Part shown: piece by piece, positions 35,408 through 44,347 of the stretch
How the letters are laid out: the number at the start of each line of letters is the position of its first letter
How positions within the stretch are numbered: the first letter of the stretch is position 1
Source: Rhizobium sp. CB3090
Lineage (GTDB): Bacteria > Pseudomonadota > Alphaproteobacteria > Rhizobiales > Rhizobiaceae
Direction of reading: 5' to 3'
Assembly: GCF_029714285.1 (NCBI RefSeq)
Contig: NZ_CP121663.1
Location: 558,001-622,000 of the forward strand
Length of the DNA stretch: 64,000 nt
Position numbers and translations under genes: made by a program
Notes under the pieces: generated by a model
Databases searched by the model: none
Seen by the model: the letters and a program-made list of their open reading frames with translations, nothing else
Told to the model about the DNA's origin: nothing

Positions 35408-37881
35408 GTACTGTCGAAAACAGCCCCGTAGGCCAGGTTGCCGATCTGGAGATCATCGGCGAGTTTCCCTGCACGCAGACGCAATTGCGCTGCTGGATTC
35501 TCGATCAGTTGCTCCCCGGCAATCCAGCCCTCAATGTTGCGGTTCGCTGGGAAATTCGCGGCGCATTCAAAGCTGCCACTATCGAGCAGGCCTTTCGCAA
35601 GGTGATCCAGCGCCACGAGATCCTGCGGACGCGGTTCATCGAAAGGGGGGGCAGCCCCTATCAGCAGGCGGTCGACAGGATCGATTTCAAGATGTCGGTG
35701 ATCGATCTTCGCAGCATGGCGGCCGATCAGCGCCAGGCGAGAATTATGTCGATCGGCGAGGAGACGGCGCAAGCTCCTTTCGATCTCAGCAAGCCCGGGC
35801 TCTTTCGCGTTTCCCTACTGATGGCAGAGAATGACCGCGGGGTTCTCCTCATTACCGCCCATCAGAGCTGCTTCGACGGCTGGTCGATCCGCGTGCTCGG
35901 ACGGGAAGTGGGGGAAATCGCCGCCGCTATCGATGCCGGCAGGCCCCCGGTGCTGCCGGAGTTGCCGCTGCAATATGGCGATTACGCCCTCTGGCAACAG
36001 GAATATCTGCAGAGCTATGGCTTCGAGACGGAGAAGACCTTCTGGAAGGAGAAACTTACCGGCGCGCCATACTTCGAGGTTACGCCGGATCATCCGCGCG
36101 GCCGTGTGAAGACCAATCACGGCAATATTCTCTCCGTCGCGCAGCCTCTCGCCTTCAGCGAGCGCATGGACGCCGCCGCACGCGCTCATCGTGTCTCGCA
36201 ATACAGCTATGGCGCTGCCATCATCAGCGCCATGCTGCATCGGCTGACGAATGCTCAAACCGTGATGTTCGGTTCGCAGGTGGCGGGCCGCGAACATTCC
36301 GATCTCGAAGACCTGATCGGCGTCTTCATCAACAACCTCGTGCTGCGATGCGATTTCTCTTCCGACATCTCATTCGCGCAGCATATCCATTCGGTCAGCG
36401 AAACGGTGGAGGGGGCGCTGAACCACCAGCGCATGCCATTCAACAAGCTGGTGGAGCTGATCAATCCGGTCCGCGATCCCTCACGCAATCCGCTGATCTC
36501 GGTGAACTTCAACCTGCAGAAGGCATTCCTGGAGGATCACCGCTATGGCGGCTTCGAGCTGATCAGCTCACCGTCGCAATCGCCGGGCGTCATCTACGAT
36601 CTGAGTTTCATCATGATCGGCCGGCCGTCGGGTTGGCGCATGTCGATCGAATACAATGCCGATCTCTTCGATGCACGCACGATCGAAAGTCTGCTGCAGC
36701 TCTGGCAGAAGGCCTATGAGATTGCCCTTGATCATCCCGAGGCATTGCTGTCTTCGCTGACTGTGCCCGAACGGCAGGCGATCGCTGCCGTCAAGGACAC
36801 ATCGGCAGAGCTTTCCGCAAGCCAAGCTTCGGCCGATACGCCGGTGGCGAAGAAGACGGCGGCGCTTGCCGCCCTCTGGCAGGACATTCTCCAGGTTCCG
36901 CAGGTGCGGCCGCAGGACGATTTCTTCGCGCTTGGCGGTCATTCCCTGCTGGCGCTGCGGCTGCTGTCGGCGGTGCGGGATAAATTCAACGTCAAACCAA
37001 CGCTGGAGCTCCTGTTCAAAGAGCCGACGCTCGAAGGCTTTGCCGCTGCGATCTTCGATACGCCGAAGACGCAGGAGCCCGCCACCGGGATCGTCAACCC
37101 TTGGGAGTTGCTCACCTGCAAACAGGGCACAGGCCCGGCCTCGCTTTATACGCTGAACCACCCCTTGCTATTTTACCGCCTGGCAAACGCATTGCCGGAT
37201 ACGATATCGGTTCATAACGTCAACATGTTCAATCCCGATCTCAGAAAGGGTCTGGCTGATCTGCGTCTGGAAGACATCGCTCGCTATGCGGTCGATGCCA
37301 TGCAGATCGACGTCAACGCGGGGCCTATTGCTCTCGCCGGGCTCTGCGTCAACGGCACGCTGGCTATGGAGGTGACCAGGCAGTTGCGGGAGAAAGGGGC
37401 TGATGTCAGCTTCACCGCCATCATCGACACGTGGGCGCCTGGATATTTCGCCTCGTTGCCGAAAAAGGAGCAGAAGCGCTGGAACAGGGAGCGGCGCGTC
37501 AAACGTCTCATCTATTTCACCAAAAAGGTATTGTCGGGCCGGATGCCGTTGATCGTCTATCTCAAGGAGTTCAACTTCTCGCTGGCGCTCCTCAAAATGT
37601 TCGGTGTCAAAGCTGGGCAATATTCAGCTGACGAAGAGGCTAATGCTGCGGTGACGGATCTGCTGGTGGCGGCTGCGCGCAGCTACAAGCCGGTGCAGAA
37701 CAAGGACCCGTCTGTGATACTGTTGCGCAGCCAGGCCAATCATCCCCGCGCCCGCAAGCTGCTGTTCGGCTGGGGCGATGCGGTGGCGGCAGATACCACC
37801 GTTGTCGACATCAAAGGCTGGCATGAGGACTCGGTGGCCGAACTGGCATCGGTCGTCTCCAAGAAGTTCGGCGGCGCCTAA
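35404..37881 (+). CDS. Terminal NRPS protein: atypical condensation domain, carrier, Cys-thioesterase
   Basis: An 825-residue protein overlapping the previous gene by 4 bases. The condensation-type domain spans about residues 15-450; its core motif reads HQSCFDG (153-159), so the usual catalytic second His is Gln154. No adenylation domain follows. The carrier Ser is residue 513 (LGGHSLL). The last 260 residues are an alpha/beta-hydrolase thioesterase with LAGLCVNGT: the nucleophile is Cys648 instead of Ser, with Asp675 (27 residues on, as in surfactin thioesterase) and His807. It would release or transfer the chain. The carrier must be loaded in trans or act as a relay; the C domain may be non-catalytic or have another role. 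Confidence 0.9.
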   Translation: MSTVENSPVGQVADLEIIGEFPCTQTQLRCWILDQLLPGNPALNVAVRWEIRGAFKAATIEQAFRKVIQRHEILRTRFIERGGSPYQQAVDRIDFKMSVIDLRSMAADQRQARIMSIGEETAQAPFDLSKPGLFRVSLLMAENDRGVLLITAHQSCFDGWSIRVLGREVGEIAAAIDAGRPPVLPELPLQYGDYALWQQEYLQSYGFETEKTFWKEKLTGAPYFEVTPDHPRGRVKTNHGNILSVAQPLAFSERMDAAARAHRVSQYSYGAAIISAMLHRLTNAQTVMFGSQVAGREHSDLEDLIGVFINNLVLRCDFSSDISFAQHIHSVSETVEGALNHQRMPFNKLVELINPVRDPSRNPLISVNFNLQKAFLEDHRYGGFELISSPSQSPGVIYDLSFIMIGRPSGWRMSIEYNADLFDARTIESLLQLWQKAYEIALDHPEALLSSLTVPERQAIAAVKDTSAELSASQASADTPVAKKTAALAALWQDILQVPQVRPQDDFFALGGHSLLALRLLSAVRDKFNVKPTLELLFKEPTLEGFAAAIFDTPKTQEPATGIVNPWELLTCKQGTGPASLYTLNHPLLFYRLANALPDTISVHNVNMFNPDLRKGLADLRLEDIARYAVDAMQIDVNAGPIALAGLCVNGTLAMEVTRQLREKGADVSFTAIIDTWAPGYFASLPKKEQKRWNRERRVKRLIYFTKKVLSGRMPLIVYLKEFNFSLALLKMFGVKAGQYSADEEANAAVTDLLVAAARSYKPVQNKDPSVILLRSQANHPRARKLLFGWGDAVAADTTVVDIKGWHEDSVAELASVVSKKFGGA

Positions 37882-37890
37882 AGGCGCCGC
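37871..37890 (+). other. Stem-loop spanning the stop codon of the thioesterase gene
   Basis: GCGGCGCC (37871-37878) pairs perfectly with GGCGCCGC (37883-37890); the 4-base loop TAAA contains the stop codon. No T run follows, so it is not a standard terminator. Confidence 0.6.
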
Positions 37891-37930
37891 ATCGAAATGT
37901 ATCCGGCGAAACCGCACAGGAAACGCGATC

Positions 37931-39529
37931 ATGGATATGACCAGGCCTTTGAGGATCGGCATCCTTGCCGGACATAAGGATGGCTTCGAGAATTGGGAGC
38001 TGATGGTCTTCGACCGGATTGTTGCCGATCCGCGCTTCAAGCTCGTTACGCTGCTCGTTCATCCCAGCGCTTTCGGTAATCGGAAGACGTCGTCCTTGTT
38101 TGCTTTGGGTGCACGGCTGGAGGGTAAATTCCTGGCCCGGCAGCCTGCCTATACTCCGAAGCATTTCGATGCTGGTCGTCAGCGTGTCGATTATCTCGAA
38201 GCTATCAACGGCCGCGACACCGCCGATGGCAGTGTCGCTAGCGCATTGCTCAAGCGTCTCGATCTCGATCTGGTCATACGCACCACGCCGGAGGGCTTGT
38301 CCGACGACGCGATACGGACACTGCCGTTCGGCGAATGGGCCTTCAACTTCTCCGATCAGCGATCGGAACATGTCGATTGGTTCAGCTATGGCAGCATTAT
38401 CGCCAATGCTCCGACGACGGAGCTGGTGCTTTATGCCAAGCGTGGCGGCGAAACGCCCATCGCCGAAATTGCCACCTCCTCGTTCAATATCAAGTTCAGC
38501 GCGGCTCGCAATGCCGCCTTTGTGCGAGAGCGGGGCGTGACGCTTCTGATGCGCGAGCTTGCGCGTCTCGCAGACACCCGCAAGCTCGGCTCTTCGGTGG
38601 CGCGCCTGGGGCCAACGTCTGCCCCATCATCCGGCGATCTCATCCGCTACGCCGGCGCGTTGTCAGGCTATCTCTCAGCAAAAACGCTCAAAGCGTTGAA
38701 AACAAAGCTACGCTTCGGTTCATCCATCTGGACGCTCTACACTGGTCGCGGGCGGATCGATGATTTCGATCCCACCCAGGCGATCGAGATTCCGCCGACC
38801 AAGGGCGACATCAAGGCCGATCCATTCCTCTTCCAGCACGATGGCGAATGCTACCTGTTTTACGAAGCCTACGCCGATGGCGACCGAAAGGCGCATATCG
38901 CTGTCGGCCGCTTCAATGGCGACAAGGTGGAGCGGATCGGCGTGGCACTCGACCGCCCGCACCATCTCTCCTATCCATTCGTATTTCGGGAAGGCGACGA
39001 TATCTTCATGATGCCGGAGACGCATCAGTCGGGTCGGCTCGAGATCTGGCGCTGCACCGAATTTCCGCTGAAATGGGAGCTCTATTCGACTGCCCTCGAG
39101 GGCCAATCGGCCGCCGACAGCATTCTGATGCGTTACGACGGCAAATGGTGGCTCTTCACCAATCTCTCGGATCACCACGCCTACGAGGACCACTGCAGCG
39201 AACTCTACATCTTCGAGGTCGACGGTCCCGAGCTGAAGCGGGTCGTGCCGCACAAGCGCAACCCCGTCGTCATCGGCAGCACCGTGGCGCGCAATGCCGG
39301 GCGCATCTTCGAGCGCGATGGCAAGATCTATAGGCCATCGCAGCGAAATGCCTATGGAATTTATGGCTACGGGCTGAACATCATGGAAATCGAAGAGCTC
39401 ACACTCGATGATTATAAGGAGCGCTGCATCCGCACGATCAAGCCGGACTTCAAGACCGGACTTCTCGGCTGCCATCATTTCGATGCAGCGGGTGGACGCT
39501 ATATTATGGATGCGAGATTGAGCATTTAA
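37931..39529 (+). CDS. Formyltransferase-like domain fused to a five-bladed beta-propeller-like domain
   Basis: A 532-residue protein; the start at 37931 follows CAGGAAACG, 49 bases after the thioesterase stop. Residues about 5-235 resemble the formyl-transferase Rossmann fold (LRIGILAGHKDGFENWEL, LDLDLVIRTTPEGLSDDA), but where formyltransferases have the N-x-H pair, the text reads FNFSDQR, so the catalytic His is missing. Residues about 285-520 have repeated blade-like units (DPFLFQHDGECYLFYEAY, YPFVFREGDDIFMMPE, DSILMRYDGKWWLFTN, NAGRIFERDGKIYRPSQ) as in GH43-like propellers and the N-terminal part of GINT1-like glycosyl enzymes. It may act on a nucleotide-linked or lipid-linked sugar. Function unknown. 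Confidence 0.75.
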   Translation: MDMTRPLRIGILAGHKDGFENWELMVFDRIVADPRFKLVTLLVHPSAFGNRKTSSLFALGARLEGKFLARQPAYTPKHFDAGRQRVDYLEAINGRDTADGSVASALLKRLDLDLVIRTTPEGLSDDAIRTLPFGEWAFNFSDQRSEHVDWFSYGSIIANAPTTELVLYAKRGGETPIAEIATSSFNIKFSAARNAAFVRERGVTLLMRELARLADTRKLGSSVARLGPTSAPSSGDLIRYAGALSGYLSAKTLKALKTKLRFGSSIWTLYTGRGRIDDFDPTQAIEIPPTKGDIKADPFLFQHDGECYLFYEAYADGDRKAHIAVGRFNGDKVERIGVALDRPHHLSYPFVFREGDDIFMMPETHQSGRLEIWRCTEFPLKWELYSTALEGQSAADSILMRYDGKWWLFTNLSDHHAYEDHCSELYIFEVDGPELKRVVPHKRNPVVIGSTVARNAGRIFERDGKIYRPSQRNAYGIYGYGLNIMEIEELTLDDYKERCIRTIKPDFKTGLLGCHHFDAAGGRYIMDARLSI

Positions 39530-39581
39530 GGCGCCAGTGCGCAAAAGCGGTTTCGCGACAACGGCATGCGCAAATGAATAG
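39530..39581. repeat. Possible fragment of a rhizobial intergenic element
   Basis: Between two convergent genes, AGCGGTTTCGCGACAACGGC with the following ATGCGCAAA resembles a short mosaic element common between rhizobial genes. Recognised from memory only. It would fill the convergent gap. Confidence 0.35.
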
Positions 39582-40352
39582 CTAAAATGCGCGAAGCGAA
39601 TCCCAGAGATCGCAATGCGTTTTGGGCATCTCATCCTCGTCGCTGCGATAGCGCAGGCCAACTGGATGGCCCTTTGTCAGGGCGAGGACGGCGCCGGCAA
39701 ACGTGATCGGCGTTTCGACTTCCAGGATCCGCCAGTTGAAAGGCGCATCCGGATCTCCCTCCAGTCGCTCCAGCCTTGGTTCGCTTGACCAATCGAAGGT
39801 CACGTCGAAACTGTCGAGCGGCAGGGAGAGCCCCTCGCCATGCGCCTTCACAAAGGCCTCCTTGCGCGTCCAGCAACGATAGAAGCCGTCGAGATATGCC
39901 TCCGGCGGCAGCGCCCGCAGGGTCAGGCATTCTTTTCGGGAAAAGAAACGGCCGGCGATATCTTCCTTGAGAAAGCGGATTTCCTCGATATCGATACCGA
40001 GTTCGTAGCGGTCGGAGATGGCGAGTGCCGCGAGATCGGCGCTGTGACTGAGATTGAAGTGGAAGTGCGTACCGCCAGGGCTGGCTATATCGGGCTTGCC
40101 ATAGTCGTTATAGGTGAAGGACACCTCCTGCGGCGGCAGGTCCAGATACCGCCCCAGGATGGATCGCAGCCGTCCTCTTCCGACGATGAACCGGTGTCTG
40201 TCGCGCTCGCGCACGAAGCGCGCAGCTCTCGCCAGCTCTTCAGCGGACAACCGCGTTGCGAACTCATCGACCGAAGACCGCGGCGCATCGAGGCTCCAGG
40301 TCCAGACGTCGATAAGGTCAGGGCCGATGACTTCGAAATTAGGTTGTTGCAT
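39582..40352 (-). CDS. 4'-phosphopantetheinyl transferase, Sfp type
   Basis: A 256-residue Sfp/Gsp-type enzyme that moves phosphopantetheine from CoA to carrier-domain Ser residues. Visible motifs: HFHFNLSHSADLAALAIS (about residues 95-112), LGIDIEEIR with the metal-binding Asp and Glu, and FYRCWTRKEAFVKAHGEGL (about residues 157-175). Size is full. It converges with the formyltransferase-like gene and overlaps the DegT gene by 14 bases, so the two are coupled. Its place here indicates that it activates the four carrier domains of the adjacent NRPS-PKS proteins. Confidence 0.93.
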   Translation of the reverse strand: MQQPNFEVIGPDLIDVWTWSLDAPRSSVDEFATRLSAEELARAARFVRERDRHRFIVGRGRLRSILGRYLDLPPQEVSFTYNDYGKPDIASPGGTHFHFNLSHSADLAALAISDRYELGIDIEEIRFLKEDIAGRFFSRKECLTLRALPPEAYLDGFYRCWTRKEAFVKAHGEGLSLPLDSFDVTFDWSSEPRLERLEGDPDAPFNWRILEVETPITFAGAVLALTKGHPVGLRYRSDEDEMPKTHCDLWDSLRAF

Positions 40353-41523
40353 AGGAGAGCTTGCCGCTGGCTGTCGGGCCTTGGCGAACCATACGCCGTG
40401 CCAGATAGGCCATCAGCGCTGCCGGATAGTTCTCGCCGAGACTGATACGGCAGGTGCGCTTTAAGATATCCAACGTTTGTGCGCACATATCGGGCGTATA
40501 TTCGATCTTCCGATCAGTCCAATTGTAAGGGTTCATCGCCGGGTGCCCGCTGCGCTGCTGCAGTACCGGTTGCCAATTGGTGTAGACATGGCGGCTGGAA
40601 TCATAGAGCCGGTAGACGCCACGCTTGTTCTCCTCGGCAAACTGCCTGGCGTCGTCAGGCGTTTCGAAGATGACATGCAGGCCGGCGGCATTGGCGACAT
40701 CATTGTGCGGACCGATGCGCATTCTGTGGCTTTTCGACAGGATCCCGGTCATCAGATCGTAGCGCTTGCGCATGCGCTCAATCATCGGATCGAGCCGCTT
40801 GAGCTGCACGTTCAGCATGGCACCCTGGATTTGGCTCGCCTTGAAATTCACGCCGAGCATCGGCGGTTCGTTGGCATTATCGAGATGGCCGCGAAACAGC
40901 GAGCCGATGTCGTGATACATGCGCGCCCGGGCAAAAAGCTGCGGATCATTGGTGACGACGGCACCGCCCTCGCCGATGTTCATGTTCTTGAATTGGTTGA
41001 AGCTATAGGCGCCGAGATCGCCGATCGTGCCCGCCCGCTTGTCCTTATAGGTCAGCCCGACGGCCTGGCAGGCATCCTCGATGACGATGAGACCGTGCTC
41101 GCGGGCGATCTGCATGATGCTGTCCATGTCGCAGACCATGTTCGACATGTGCACGGGGATGATCGCCTTCGTCTGAGGGGTGATTTTCCGGACGATATCG
41201 GCAGGATCCATCGTCAGTGTCTGGTCGATATCGACCAGGACCGGCACGGCCCCGGCGGCCAAAGGGGCGGCGGCGGTGGCGATCCAGGTATAGGCCGGCA
41301 CCAGCACTTCGTCGCCGGGGCCGATGCCGGCCGCGACCAGCGCCGAAATCAGTGCCCCGGTACCGCTGCTCATCGTGAGGGCATGCTGAACGCCGAATTT
41401 GGCGCAGAAGTCGGCCTCGAACCGCAGGAGGGGACCGCCGGTATCATCGCCGTAGCGCGCCAATTTTCCCGAGGCAAACACCGGCGCAAGCGCCATCCAT
41501 TCCCGCAATCCGACCTTGGCCAT
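40339..41523 (-). CDS. DegT/DnrJ/EryC1-family PLP aminotransferase
   Basis: A 394-residue sugar aminotransferase. The PLP region is well preserved: MSSGTGALISALVAAGIGPG, VIEDACQAVG (Asp) and YSFNQFKNMNIGEGG, where Lys forms the Schiff base. Such enzymes convert a keto group of an NDP-sugar, or of an inositol or cyclitol, into an amine with Glu or Gln as donor. In this locus it could make the amino sugar on which an acyl or formyl group is placed. The C-terminus (WTDRKIEYTPDMCAQTLDIL) matches the usual end of the family. Its last 14 bases overlap the phosphopantetheinyl transferase start. Confidence 0.9.
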   Translation of the reverse strand: MAKVGLREWMALAPVFASGKLARYGDDTGGPLLRFEADFCAKFGVQHALTMSSGTGALISALVAAGIGPGDEVLVPAYTWIATAAAPLAAGAVPVLVDIDQTLTMDPADIVRKITPQTKAIIPVHMSNMVCDMDSIMQIAREHGLIVIEDACQAVGLTYKDKRAGTIGDLGAYSFNQFKNMNIGEGGAVVTNDPQLFARARMYHDIGSLFRGHLDNANEPPMLGVNFKASQIQGAMLNVQLKRLDPMIERMRKRYDLMTGILSKSHRMRIGPHNDVANAAGLHVIFETPDDARQFAEENKRGVYRLYDSSRHVYTNWQPVLQQRSGHPAMNPYNWTDRKIEYTPDMCAQTLDILKRTCRISLGENYPAALMAYLARRMVRQGPTASGKLSYATT

Positions 41524-41858
41524 ATCTTTCGCTCCCGATAAAATCAGCGGCTCTCGTCTTTGAGCCTAGCGCCCGTTCACCGCATTTTCAGCATGGCTTT
41601 CCGGCCAGAAAGGCCGCACGCGCAGCGAAGCGACCTATCCAAAATCGGTAGCTGATATGCTCGTCTATGCCGATTGGACGATTGTCCGCGAAGCAGCGAT
41701 TCCGATAGAAAAACAAAGAATTGTGGGTGAATGTTATCACGGCGATTCGCGACCTCAGATCGGCCCCGGACGACATGGAGTTGCATGCTGATATAGCCAT
41801 CGTTGACGGCGGCCTCGACTAAAAGACCGCGCGAAAACTCGCTGCTCGCCTTTCCCTG
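41524..41858. other. Gap without a supported gene
   Basis: A 335-base gap between the DegT and methyltransferase genes, both on the minus strand. Short minus-strand frames are open (41588-41800) but have no ribosome-binding site or known motif. The DegT promoter may lie here. Confidence 0.4.
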
Positions 41859-42680
41859 TTAGTCGAGGCGGAAATAGAAACCCGCGCTTTCGCTTCGTCC
41901 CAATTCCGGATGAGTGTCGATGAGGTGAGACAGGGATGGGATCGCCCAGCGGTCGACCTGCCTATAGCCGAGCTGCGTCACATCGCTCAGGAAAGTGGCT
42001 TCATCCCGCATCTGATAGGGCACATAGGTGCCGCTTATTCGTTCCAGCGTCACAACCATGCCCCTCTTGTGAAGAGCGACCTTGTTGAGGATCAGATGCC
42101 GAGGCAAAGCGGGCAGGCGCTGCAACAGTCTGGAGAGCGGCACGTCCAGATATTGCATCAGGCCGGACCCGAGGAAAAGCGGTATGCCGCCCGCGTCCTC
42201 GATCCGGTCGACGAAGCTGAGGCCGGTCAGCCCGTCGCGCTCCGCCAGACGCCGCCCGACTCGGATGATGGAGGGAAGATCGTAAACGACCCAGCGGAAG
42301 GATTCATCGATCGGGAGCAACGGACGGAAAGCTCTGTATTTCGTCCCCATATGGCCGCCGGCATCGATCACGCCATCTACCTCCTGCATCAGGTTGCGCA
42401 TCCAAAACATCACCGGATAGTCCCACGGTAAGACTTGGCACATAAGGGAGAAGCCGGCATTGGCGATTTCCTCATGGTCGTAACCGGCCATTGGCATGGT
42501 CTTGGCGGCGGCAAAGGCAGCCTCATAGGAGCTATAGGCTCCGGTAAATCGCCGCGGAAAGGGCGATAGGTAGCGCAGGCGTCCGCCGGCGGCGCGCAGC
42601 GGTGACAAAGACCGGCCAAGGCTTCGAACCGTCCCGCCAAGGAATGAGCGCGTGTTCTCTGACAAGGATGCAGTCGCCAT
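41859..42680 (-). CDS. TIGR04325-type putative methyltransferase
   Basis: A 273-residue protein that fits the TIGR04325 family of putative SAM-dependent methyltransferases found in sugar loci: AYSSYEAAFAAAK (residues about 48-60), MRNLMQEVDGVIDAGGHMGT as the SAM-binding loop, WVVYDLPSIIRVG (acidic residue at the end of strand 2) and DVPLSRLLQRLPALPRHLIL. It may O-methylate a sugar of the second polysaccharide or its NRPS-made substituent. It lies 52 bases downstream of the flippase. The family has no firmly known substrate. Confidence 0.78.
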   Translation of the reverse strand: MATASLSENTRSFLGGTVRSLGRSLSPLRAAGGRLRYLSPFPRRFTGAYSSYEAAFAAAKTMPMAGYDHEEIANAGFSLMCQVLPWDYPVMFWMRNLMQEVDGVIDAGGHMGTKYRAFRPLLPIDESFRWVVYDLPSIIRVGRRLAERDGLTGLSFVDRIEDAGGIPLFLGSGLMQYLDVPLSRLLQRLPALPRHLILNKVALHKRGMVVTLERISGTYVPYQMRDEATFLSDVTQLGYRQVDRWAIPSLSHLIDTHPELGRSESAGFYFRLD

Positions 42681-42732
42681 TATTGTTTCCTCAACTGGCC
42701 CAAACGGCCTATCTCAGTTGAAAAACTCACGC

Positions 42733-44259
42733 CTATCGCCGGCCAACTGCAAAGATCGGGATCGGGATGCCGATCACCTTTTGAAGGACCGCAAGGGTGA
42801 GAACGTAGGTCGCTCCGCCGGAGACGACTTGTATCGCCAGCGTCACCAGATGCCGCAGCGCAGACGCTTCGGCGAGATAACCGAGCGAATAGACCGTCGC
42901 TGCCATAGCGGCGATGGCGACCGCGACGTAGGCGCAGTCGCCGATTACCCGCCTCCATGCAAGGCCCCCATAGTTGCGTTGCAGGTGCATCGATATCGCA
43001 AAGGAAATCAGCGACGCCAGGCATTGGCCCAAAGCCGCCGCCTCGACGCCGAAGGGGGCGAGGAGGACGATCAGGCCGACCGAGATGGCGCCGTTGAGCA
43101 GGAGTGCTGCAGGCATATGCCTGATGTTGCCGGACAGCGACAGCAACGGCTCGGTGACGTAGCCGGGCGTCAGCAGCACCTGCTTGGCCGACAGGATCGT
43201 GACGAGAATCGCCGCCGGCGCCCATTTGTTGCCGAGCACCACGTCGATCAAGCCGGATGAGATCAGCGACAGGCCGAGATAGATCGGCGCCGAGATCGCC
43301 ATCAGCAGGGTCATGAAGGTGGTCGCGGAGGCGCCGACATCGCGGGACGTTTTGCCGTTGGCATCGATCTTGATGGCCGTCCGGCGGAACAACGTCCAGG
43401 CGAGCATGCGCGCCGGCTCGCCGATGAGTTCCGAGAAGGCGGCGATGATCCGCTCGGCGACGCGATAATAACCGGCTTCGGCGAGGCCGAGAAAGCTGCC
43501 GATCGCAAGTGTGCCGGAATAGGAACGCAGGAAGATGATCAGCCGGTTTGCCAGGATATGACGAGAAAATTCGAGGATTTCACGCGCGAAGGGCAAGGTC
43601 AGGCGTAGTTTTGGATACCAGCGCGCGACGATGGCGGCGGCGAATACGCCGACGAGCAGCGTTGCAAGCCGTCCCGCCACGAGCGAGAAGATATTCCAAC
43701 CGATCCACAGGCCGAGCATGGTTACGCCCAGCCCGGTAAGTTCGGACGCGATACGGATAGCCGCCTGTTTGCGCAACTGCCCCCTTGCGACCAGCAGTCC
43801 GTCATAGACGACCGAAAGCGACGAGGGCAGGAACCAGCAACTGAAGAGGCAAAGCAGCATGCCTTCCCAGGGCTGATGAAAGACAAACCAGACGACCGCG
43901 GCAATCGAGAAGCCGACGATCGTTATCAGGATCCCGGAGATGATCGAGATCGTGCCGACCTGGTCGAGTTCGTCCTCAGTGCACTCCGTTTTCATGATGA
44001 ACTCGCCCCATCCGCCCTCTGCAACGACGACGAGCAGGATCACGATAGCGGAACTATAGGCGTAGAGGCCGAATTCCGCCGATTCCAGCGCGCGCGCAGC
44101 GACGAGGAAAACGACGAGCTGCACGACCTGGGAGACGATTTTCGAACCCAAGGTCGAAGCACCGTCGCCGATAACGGACGGCAAGCGCAGGCGGAGCCAT
44201 CGCGGCAAGCCGAATCGACCCGTAGGTGACGGGGGGTGGGGCAATCCGTCCATCAGCAC
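42733..44259 (-). CDS. Polysaccharide flippase, MOP/Wzx family
   Basis: A 508-residue membrane protein with about 12 to 14 helices. The N-terminal GSKIVSQVVQLVVFLVAARA and the following EFGLYAYSSAIVILL are typical of Wzx-type lipid-linked oligosaccharide flippases, and GNKWAPAAILVTILSAKQVL near residue 350 of the PST subgroup, to which ExoT belongs. It most likely flips the repeat unit of the second locus. As no exoT is seen next to exoW, it might also serve succinoglycan. A 42-codon frame (44253-44381, beginning MSPLKKIWFF) overlaps its start by 7 bases and could be a leader peptide, but this is unproven. Confidence 0.87.
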   Translation of the reverse strand: MLMDGLPHPPSPTGRFGLPRWLRLRLPSVIGDGASTLGSKIVSQVVQLVVFLVAARALESAEFGLYAYSSAIVILLVVVAEGGWGEFIMKTECTEDELDQVGTISIISGILITIVGFSIAAVVWFVFHQPWEGMLLCLFSCWFLPSSLSVVYDGLLVARGQLRKQAAIRIASELTGLGVTMLGLWIGWNIFSLVAGRLATLLVGVFAAAIVARWYPKLRLTLPFAREILEFSRHILANRLIIFLRSYSGTLAIGSFLGLAEAGYYRVAERIIAAFSELIGEPARMLAWTLFRRTAIKIDANGKTSRDVGASATTFMTLLMAISAPIYLGLSLISSGLIDVVLGNKWAPAAILVTILSAKQVLLTPGYVTEPLLSLSGNIRHMPAALLLNGAISVGLIVLLAPFGVEAAALGQCLASLISFAISMHLQRNYGGLAWRRVIGDCAYVAVAIAAMAATVYSLGYLAEASALRHLVTLAIQVVSGGATYVLTLAVLQKVIGIPIPIFAVGRR

Positions 44260-44347
44260 ACCGCCTCAATCGGAAGAAAGGACGGCGGGATCCCCTCGTT
44301 TTTCCACAGCCAATCCGTTGCAACCCCACAATATTGAGTGGGATTCT

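Noticed and set aside
37778..37930. Upstream extension of the formyltransferase-like gene
   Set aside because: It overlaps the thioesterase domain containing catalytic His807 in another frame; the ATG at 37931 has a good site.
41588..41800. Short minus-strand frame between the DegT and methyltransferase genes
   Set aside because: No ribosome-binding site, no recognised motif; left as a gap.
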